A stretch of 64,000 bases of DNA from Gammaproteobacteria bacterium. Its GTDB lineage: Bacteria; Pseudomonadota; Gammaproteobacteria; Chromatiales; Chromatiaceae. The first letter of the stretch is position 1. The number at the start of each line of letters is the position of its first letter. A model generated the notes under the pieces. It saw only the letters and a program-made list of their open reading frames with translations, did not search any database and was not told the origin of the DNA. The stretch is from NCBI GenBank assembly GCA_020445255.1, contig JAGRGY010000031.1, positions 102,804 through 166,803 of the forward strand, given 5' to 3'. Below are positions 58,390 through 64,000 of the stretch, piece by piece. Both the position numbers and the translations under genes were made by a program.

Positions 58390-58608
58390 TCAGTCGCCGC
58401 TATCGGCCGACACAGGGGGTCCAACGCCAATGCGCCGGCGCCGCTCGCAGGTCGCGCGACACACGCCGCCGCAATCCGATTCGACACCCGGGATGCGGTT
58501 CAACCCGCCACAACTCCCACTGATCGCGTGCCTTCCGCGGATGACGCCGATCGCCATGCCGGCCACCGCCAGCAGCAGGATCAGCAGCGAGAACAGCCAC
58601 TCGATCAT
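58390..58608 (-). CDS. nqrM: Na+-NQR maturation protein NqrM
   Basis: A 72-residue membrane protein. An N-terminal helix (EWLFSLLILLLAVAGMAIGV) is followed by GRHAISGSCGGLN and a Cys cluster (CGGVCRATC). NqrM has four such Cys and is needed to insert the iron centre between NqrD and NqrE. The gene follows nqrF by three bases, the standard position. Confidence 0.9.
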   Translation of the reverse strand: MIEWLFSLLILLLAVAGMAIGVIRGRHAISGSCGGLNRIPGVESDCGGVCRATCERRRRIGVGPPVSADSGD

Positions 58609-58611
58609 CGT

Positions 58612-59838
58612 CTAACCACCGAAATCGTCAAGCAGGATATTGTCCTTCTCCACGCCCAGGTCCTCCAGCATGGTGATGACCGCCGAGCTCATCACAGGCG
58701 GCCCGCACATATAGTACTCGCAGTCCTCGGGGGCCTCGTGCGACTTCAGGTAGCGTTCCTTGAGGACATTGTGGATGAAGCCGGTGTAGCCGTGCCAGTC
58801 GTCGTCCGGCAGCGGGTCGGACAGGGCCACATGCCATTCGAAGTTGTCGAACTCCTGCGCCAACTTGTCGAAGTCGGCCTGGTAGAAGATCTCGCGCCGG
58901 CTACGCGCGCCGTACCAGTAGCTGATCTTGCGCCGGCTTGCCAGTCGGCGCAGCTGGTCGAAGATGTGCGACCGCATCGGCGCCATGCCCGCGCCGCCGC
59001 CGACGAACACCATCTCGGCGTCGGTGTCCTTGGCGAAGAATTCGCCGAACGGCCCCGAGATCGTGACCTCGTCACCCGGCGTGAGACTGAAGATGTACGA
59101 CGACATCACGCCCGGCGGCGCGCTCGGCTTGTCCGGCGGCGGCGTGGCGATGCGCACGTTGAGCATGATGATGCCCTTCTCATCCGGGTAGTTCGCCATC
59201 GAGTAGGCGCGCAAGGCGGCCTGATGAGCAACGGATTCGTAGCGCCAGAGATTGAAGCGGTCCCAGTCGTCGCGGAAGCGCTCCGGGATATCGAAGTCCC
59301 TGTACGCCACGTGGTGCGGAGGACATTCGATCTGGATGAAACCGCCGGCGCGGAACTGCACGTCCTCGCCTTCCGGCAGCTCAAGAACCAGTTCCTTGAT
59401 GAAGGTCGACACGCTGTCGTTCGAGCGCACGCGGCAGCGCCACTTGCGCACGCCGAACACCTCGCGCGGCACCTCGACCCGCATCGACTGCTTGACGCCG
59501 ACCTGGCAGGCAAGCCGGTAGCCCGCCTCGGCCTGGGGCCGGTTGATGTGCGAGGTCTCGGTCGGCAACAGCTCGCCGCCGCCCTCCAGCACCTTGACCT
59601 TGCACTGGCCGCAGGTCCCACCTCCGCCGCACGCCGACGACACGTACAGCTGGCCCGATGCCAGCGCGCTGAGCAGCTTGGGTCCGACCGGCGACTCGAT
59701 ATCGCGCTCGCCGTTCACATTGATGACGACATTGCCGCTCGGCACCAGGCGGCTGCGCGCGAACAGGATCATGCCGACCAGCGACAGGACGATCAGGGTG
59801 AACGCGACGACACCGAGTCCGACTTCGAACATCAGCAC
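58612..59838 (-). CDS. nqrF: Na+-NQR subunit F
   Basis: A 408-residue NADH-oxidising subunit. It has one N-terminal membrane helix (residues 5-26), a 2Fe-2S ferredoxin domain with [14 protein letters not shown] and a later ACQ Cys, an FAD domain with RAYSMANYP, and an NADH domain with [18 protein letters not shown] and YYMCGPPVM. Electrons from NADH enter Na+-NQR here and pass through FAD and the cluster. It lies between nqrE and nqrM. Confidence 0.96.
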   Translation of the reverse strand: MLMFEVGLGVVAFTLIVLSLVGMILFARSRLVPSGNVVINVNGERDIESPVGPKLLSALASGQLYVSSACGGGGTCGQCKVKVLEGGGELLPTETSHINRPQAEAGYRLACQVGVKQSMRVEVPREVFGVRKWRCRVRSNDSVSTFIKELVLELPEGEDVQFRAGGFIQIECPPHHVAYRDFDIPERFRDDWDRFNLWRYESVAHQAALRAYSMANYPDEKGIIMLNVRIATPPPDKPSAPPGVMSSYIFSLTPGDEVTISGPFGEFFAKDTDAEMVFVGGGAGMAPMRSHIFDQLRRLASRRKISYWYGARSRREIFYQADFDKLAQEFDNFEWHVALSDPLPDDDWHGYTGFIHNVLKERYLKSHEAPEDCEYYMCGPPVMSSAVITMLEDLGVEKDNILLDDFGG

Positions 59839-59844
59839 ACCCCC

Positions 59845-60453
59845 TTACAGCTGTACGCCCGAGAACGACATGAAGGCGAGCGCCATCAGGCCGGCGGTGA
59901 TGAAGGTGATGCCGAGGCCCTGCAGTCCCGCCGGGACGTCCGCATACTTCAGTTTCTCCCTCACCCCGGCGAGCGCGACGATTGCCAGCGCCCACCCGAG
60001 CCCGCTGCCGATGCCGTAGACCACGCTCTCGCCAAAGTCGTAGCCGCGCTCGACCATGAACAGCGAACCGCCGAGGATCGCGCAATTGACCGTGATCAGC
60101 GGCAGGAAGATGCCGAGCGAGAGGTACAGTGCCGGGAAGTACCGGTCGAGCACCATCTCGAGTATCTGCACCATCGCGGCGATGATGCCGATGTAGACGA
60201 TCAGGCCGAGGAACGACAGGTCGACGTCGGGCAGGCCCAGCCAACCGAGAGCGCCTTCGCGCAGCAGCAGCGTGTTGACCAGGTTGTTGGCCGGGACCGT
60301 GATCGCCTGCACCAGCACGACCGCGACACCGAGCCCGATGGCCGTGCTGATCTGCTTCGACACCGCGAGAAAGGTGCACATGCCGAGAAAGAACGACAAC
60401 GCGAGGTTCTCGACGAAGACAGCACGGACGAACAGGCTGAGGTAGTGCTCCAT
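59845..60453 (-). CDS. nqrE: Na+-NQR subunit E
   Basis: A protein of 202 residues with six membrane helices, beginning [20 protein letters not shown] and ending [12 protein letters not shown]. The Cys in [11 protein letters not shown] and the one in [11 protein letters not shown] are conserved in NqrE and with NqrD bind the intramembrane iron centre. The ATG at 60453 overlaps the nqrD stop (ATGA). An open frame upstream is the shadow of nqrD. Confidence 0.95.
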   Translation of the reverse strand: MEHYLSLFVRAVFVENLALSFFLGMCTFLAVSKQISTAIGLGVAVVLVQAITVPANNLVNTLLLREGALGWLGLPDVDLSFLGLIVYIGIIAAMVQILEMVLDRYFPALYLSLGIFLPLITVNCAILGGSLFMVERGYDFGESVVYGIGSGLGWALAIVALAGVREKLKYADVPAGLQGLGITFITAGLMALAFMSFSGVQL

Positions 60454-61112
60454 CAGCCGTGCTCCGGGTGCCCGTCGCGGATGGTGAAGTCGGCCGCCTC
60501 CTTCTGCTTCGGCCGCCAGGTGCGTATGCCCCAGATCATCAGGCCGATGATGAAGAAGGCACCCGGAGCGAGCAGCATCAGGCCGTTGGGCTCGTACCAG
60601 CCGCCGTTCTTGACCAGCGGCAGGATCTCGTGTCCGAGCAGCGTACCCGCGCCGAACAGCTCGCGCACCGCGGCCACGGAAACCAGGATCGCGCTGTACC
60701 CGGCACCGTGCCCCACCGCATCCAACAGGCTCGGCCAGGGCGGATTCTGGGTGGCGAAGGCCTCGGCCCGGCCAAGCACGATGCAATTGGTGATGATCAG
60801 GCCGACGAACACCGACAGCTGCTTGCTGAGCTCGAAGGCGTACGCCTTCAGGATCTGGTCCACCACGATCACCAGCGACGCGATGATCGTCATCTGGATG
60901 ATGATGCGGATGCTGCCGGGCATGTGATGACGGATCAGGCTGATGACGACGTTCGAGCCGATCAACACCACGGTCAGCGCTATGGACATGATGATCGCCG
61001 GCGCCAGTTGCGTGGTCACCGCAAGCGCCGAGCAGATGCCGAGGATCTGCAGCGTGATTGGATTCTTGTCGACGATCGGCTCGACCAGCAGCTGCCTGAG
61101 GTTTGCCGCCAT
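60453..61112 (-). CDS. nqrD: Na+-NQR subunit D
   Basis: A protein of 219 residues, six membrane helices, homologous to NqrE in inverted topology. [13 protein letters not shown] and [15 protein letters not shown] hold the two Cys of the iron centre. The C-terminal tail is polar. The ATG at 61112 lies two bases after the nqrC stop. It overlaps nqrE by three bases. Confidence 0.95.
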   Translation of the reverse strand: MAANLRQLLVEPIVDKNPITLQILGICSALAVTTQLAPAIIMSIALTVVLIGSNVVISLIRHHMPGSIRIIIQMTIIASLVIVVDQILKAYAFELSKQLSVFVGLIITNCIVLGRAEAFATQNPPWPSLLDAVGHGAGYSAILVSVAAVRELFGAGTLLGHEILPLVKNGGWYEPNGLMLLAPGAFFIIGLMIWGIRTWRPKQKEAADFTIRDGHPEHG

Positions 61113-61114
61113 GC

Positions 61115-61951
61115 TCAGTTCTCCCGACCCGTGCGGATCCGTTCGAGATACGGGCCATAGCCGTTCGGGCCGACCCAGAAACGCACCAGGTTGGTTACAC
61201 CGTTGCTGGTCAGCGTCGCGCCCGACAGGCCGTCGACCTGGTACCCGGCGTTCGGCGCAGCGGGATCGACGCTGCCCTTGGCGACGCGGAATCGTGGTTC
61301 GCCGCTGTCGTCCGCGACCTGTTTTCCCGACCAGCCCGACAACCAGTGTGGATTCGCGACCTCGCCGCCCAGTCCGGCCGTCTCGCGCTGATCGTAGAAG
61401 CTGACGTCGACCACGGTGCGCCCGTCCGGGGCCAACGCCAGCAGCCCGTACATCGTCGACCACAGGCCGTAGCCGTGGACCGGCAGGATGATGCGTTCGA
61501 GTTCGCCGTGCCCGCGCAGCAGGTACACCGGCATGCGCTTCGCCCGCGACCGGATGCGTGCAACATCCGTGTCGCCGTCCAGCGTGACGGACGCGTCCGG
61601 ATCGGTGGACGCCTTGCGCACGTCGTACGAAGCGACATCGACACCGTCGACGTATTCACCGCTGGCGAGATCGACCAGCCGCGCGTCGAGGCCGGCGAAT
61701 GCCGCGTCGACATCCATGCCTTCGTCGAACAACCCGGCGACCTTGAGGATCTCGCGTTTCAACGCCTGCGCCTCGTTGCGCTGCTGTTGCGGTCGCAGAC
61801 CGACGGCCGCCGCGCTGACGATGAGCGAGCACACCAGGCACAGCAGCACGGCGATCGCGACCGTCTTGCGCGGATCATCGTTCGGCAGGCCAAACAATCC
61901 GCTGAGCGAGACGCGCCCGGCATCGGATCGTGCACGCTGCACTTCAGACAT
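61115..61951 (-). CDS. nqrC: Na+-NQR subunit C
   Basis: A 278-residue subunit with one membrane helix ([20 protein letters not shown], about 30-49) and a periplasmic FMN domain. FMN is attached covalently to the Thr of the SGAT motif in [12 protein letters not shown] (T246). It needs the flavin transferase ApbE, which is not in this window. Its ATG overlaps the nqrB stop by eight bases. Confidence 0.95.
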   Translation of the reverse strand: MSEVQRARSDAGRVSLSGLFGLPNDDPRKTVAIAVLLCLVCSLIVSAAAVGLRPQQQRNEAQALKREILKVAGLFDEGMDVDAAFAGLDARLVDLASGEYVDGVDVASYDVRKASTDPDASVTLDGDTDVARIRSRAKRMPVYLLRGHGELERIILPVHGYGLWSTMYGLLALAPDGRTVVDVSFYDQRETAGLGGEVANPHWLSGWSGKQVADDSGEPRFRVAKGSVDPAAPNAGYQVDGLSGATLTSNGVTNLVRFWVGPNGYGPYLERIRTGREN

Positions 61952-63155
61952 TGCGCTGCGCCCTCCTGCGGATGTTCGCCTGCACGACGAACCAGTCGAT
62001 CACCGGCGCGAACAGGTTGCCGAACAGCACGGCCAGCATCATGCCTTCGGGAAAGGCCGGATTGATGACCCGGATCAGCACCACCATCAGGCCGATCAGC
62101 GCCCCGTAGATCCACTTGCCGGTATTCGTCATCGCCGCCGAGACGGGATCGGTCGCCATGTAGACGAGCCCGAACAGGTAACCGCCAAGCACCAGGTGCC
62201 AATACCATGGCATCGCATACATCGGGTTGGTCGCGCTGCCGGCAAGATTGAACATCCAGCTGGTCGCGACCATGCCCAGCAACACGCCGAGCATGATGCG
62301 CCACGACGCGATGCGCGTGTACAGCAGCATGACCGCACCCATCACACAGGCCAGCGCCGAGGTTTCGCCGATCGAACCGGGTATCGCGCCGAAAAAGGCG
62401 TGGCTCCATTCGATGCCGGCCGCCTGGATTGCGTCCACGCCGCCCTCGGCCGCCAGCGTCAACGGCGTCGCGCCGCTGTAGCCGTCGGCCGCGGTCCAGA
62501 CCGCGTTGCCGGAAATCTGTGCCGGGTAGGCGAAGAACAGAAAGGCACGGCCGGTCAGCGCCGGATTGAGAAAGTTCTTGCCGGTGCCACCGAACACCTC
62601 CTTGCCGATCACGATGCCGAACGAGATGCCCAGCGCGACCTGCCACAACGGGATGGTCGGCGGCAGCGTCAGCGAGAACAGGATCGACGTGACAAAGAAT
62701 CCCTCGTTGATCTCGTGCCCGCGGATGATCGCGAACACCGCCTCCCAGATCCCACCGACGATGAATGTAACCAGGTAGATGGGCAACCAGTACGACGCAC
62801 CGAGCACCAGGTTGTCCCACGCACTGCCCGCATCGTTGCCCGCCCCCAGCGCCGCGAGGAGATCGGCGCGCAGGCCGCTGAGCTGTTCCATTCCCATGCC
62901 GGCCATCGCGGTGTTCGCCTGGTAGCCAACGTTGAACATGCCGGCGAATGCACACGGCAGCACGGCGATCCAGACGAAGATCATCACGCGCTTCAGGTCG
63001 ATCGCATCGCGCACATGCGGCGCCGAGCTCGTCACAGCAGACGGCGAGAACAGGAAGGTATCGACCATCTCGAACAGGGCGCCGAACTTCTCGAAACGCC
63101 CGCCGCGCAGGAAATGGTGCTCCTGGCGGTCGAGGAAATTGCGCAGCCGCTTCAT
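61944..63155 (-). CDS. nqrB: Na+-NQR subunit B
   Basis: A protein of 403 residues with about ten membrane helices. The covalent FMN site is T230 in [43 protein letters not shown] and [16 protein letters not shown] are family marks. It carries the riboflavin/quinone region and Na+ path. The ATG at 63155 overlaps the nqrA stop (ATGA); an open frame continuing upstream is a shadow of nqrA. Confidence 0.95.
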   Translation of the reverse strand: MKRLRNFLDRQEHHFLRGGRFEKFGALFEMVDTFLFSPSAVTSSAPHVRDAIDLKRVMIFVWIAVLPCAFAGMFNVGYQANTAMAGMGMEQLSGLRADLLAALGAGNDAGSAWDNLVLGASYWLPIYLVTFIVGGIWEAVFAIIRGHEINEGFFVTSILFSLTLPPTIPLWQVALGISFGIVIGKEVFGGTGKNFLNPALTGRAFLFFAYPAQISGNAVWTAADGYSGATPLTLAAEGGVDAIQAAGIEWSHAFFGAIPGSIGETSALACVMGAVMLLYTRIASWRIMLGVLLGMVATSWMFNLAGSATNPMYAMPWYWHLVLGGYLFGLVYMATDPVSAAMTNTGKWIYGALIGLMVVLIRVINPAFPEGMMLAVLFGNLFAPVIDWFVVQANIRRRAQRNV

Positions 63156-64000
63156 TGGTTCGCCTTCCAGATCGCGTGCAGGTTGCGCCGCAGGATCGGA
63201 CCGTAGTCGTGTTTGCCGGTGTCGACGAAACTGCACAGGGCGAGGTCCTCCTCGTCCAGTTCGAGGCAGCCAAGCGCCTCGGCGGTTTCGACGTCGTCGA
63301 CCAGCAACGCACGCAGCAGCTGGGTCGGCAGGATGTCGAGCGGCATCACGTCCTCGTGCAGACCGAGCGGGACCATCGCGCGCGGACTGCCGTTCTGCGA
63401 GGTGTGCAGGCGGAACGTCCTGCGCCCGAGAAAGCTCGAGATGAACGCGCGCGTGGCGGAGAACTTGTTCTTGCCCGGCGACACCCAGCCCATGAACTCG
63501 CGCTGGCGACCTTCCTCGATGACAGTGATCTGGTTGTGGAAACGCCCGAGATACGCGGTATTGCCGACGGCGTGACGGCCATTGAGAACCGAACCGGACA
63601 ACACGCGCAGCTCGGGTTTGGTATCGATGTTTCCCAACACCAGGTCGTTGGTGCTGGCACCCGTGACCGTGCGCACCAGACGCGGGTCGTGGACGCCGGA
63701 CCCGGCCAGCGCGACGACCCGTTCCGGTACCAGCCGGCCGGTCGTGAACAGCCGCCCGACCGCGATCACGTCCTGGTAGCCGATGTGCCAGACCAGGCGA
63801 TCGAGGCCCACCGGGTGCAGGAAATGGATATGCGTGCCGACCAGTCCGGCCGGATGCGGTCCGGCAAATTCGGCAGGCGCAATGTCCGCACCCTGCGCGA
63901 CCGGCACGTCGGCGCCGGGGGCGCGGCACACCCAGGTCTTGCCGTCGGTCAGCTTGGCCAGCACGCGCTGGCCGTTGACGAAGTCATCGCGCGCCTGGCC
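63152..64000 (-). CDS. nqrA: Na+-NQR subunit A, partial (3' part)
   Basis: The last 282 residues of NqrA, the peripheral quinone-binding subunit. The frame is open to the window edge, so the start lies beyond base 64000. Recognisable are [50 protein letters not shown] and [16 protein letters not shown], then [25 protein letters not shown] in the C-terminal SLBB-like part. It is the first gene of the operon; the promoter is therefore outside the window. Confidence 0.94.
   Translation of the reverse strand, partial: GQARDDFVNGQRVLAKLTDGKTWVCRAPGADVPVAQGADIAPAEFAGPHPAGLVGTHIHFLHPVGLDRLVWHIGYQDVIAVGRLFTTGRLVPERVVALAGSGVHDPRLVRTVTGASTNDLVLGNIDTKPELRVLSGSVLNGRHAVGNTAYLGRFHNQITVIEEGRQREFMGWVSPGKNKFSATRAFISSFLGRRTFRLHTSQNGSPRAMVPLGLHEDVMPLDILPTQLLRALLVDDVETAEALGCLELDEEDLALCSFVDTGKHDYGPILRRNLHAIWKANQ

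Noticed and set aside
59845..61463. Longer starts for nqrE and nqrD
   Set aside because: The extensions read through the neighbouring nqr genes in another frame and turn Arg-rich. The ATGA-type overlaps mark the true starts.

Overview
The window is GC-rich, densely packed bacterial DNA. Its gene content points to a sulfur-oxidising, respiring gammaproteobacterium. The evidence is a soxXA thiosulfate-oxidation pair, a flavocytochrome c sulfide dehydrogenase with its dihaem cytochrome partner, a complete Na+-translocating NADH:quinone reductase operon with its maturation factor NqrM, and a monomeric NADP isocitrate dehydrogenase. Species cannot be assigned from the sequence alone. No rRNA, CRISPR array, insertion sequence or prophage was seen. 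The only RNA gene found is a tRNA-Ala cut by the left edge.

Layout. 0-8.6 kb: tRNA-Ala(CGC), an M20 peptidase/GNAT pair, an amber-interrupted small exported protein gene, two alpha/beta hydrolases, a winged-helix/TPR regulator, a glycine-zipper protein and a membrane-anchored TIR protein. 8.6-13.4 kb: a DUF4403-like exported protein, then a tight three-gene unit (MscS-like channel, membrane-less MgtE-like protein, full MgtE). 13.6-20.2 kb: an exported metallo-beta-lactamase-fold enzyme, the intact paralogue of the interrupted gene, a second winged-helix/TPR regulator, GlgC, an FMN-binding protein and a DMT transporter with a candidate attenuator in its leader. 20.6-27.4 kb: a double-TIR protein, soxXA, a third winged-helix/TPR regulator lacking a membrane segment, tandem duplicated methyltransferases, a REP-like repeat and a small membrane protein. 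27.4-36.4 kb: a helix-hairpin-helix protein, a secreted HExxH protein, the flavocytochrome c pair and a patatin-like membrane protein.

36.8-45 kb: two divergent operons around one regulatory gap. MerR/NTF2-like/SDR genes run left; FAD oxidoreductase, DUF1365, Cfa-like methyltransferase, MFS carrier, DUF3833 lipoprotein and chalcone-isomerase-like genes run right. This resembles the MerR (LitR-like)-controlled lipid-modification clusters of proteobacteria. 45.7-57.8 kb: central carbon metabolism, comprising isocitrate dehydrogenase, a bacterial homologue of phosphorylase kinase alpha/beta, glucokinase, Edd, Eda, Zwf and OpcA. Together the last five give an Entner-Doudoroff route from glucose. 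With GlgC at 17-18 kb this suggests glycogen or glucose storage and use. 57.9-64 kb (minus strand): nqrABCDEF, nqrM and a CBS-domain gene; nqrA runs off the right edge.

Functions come from recognisable motifs and family resemblance read by eye. No database search was run.
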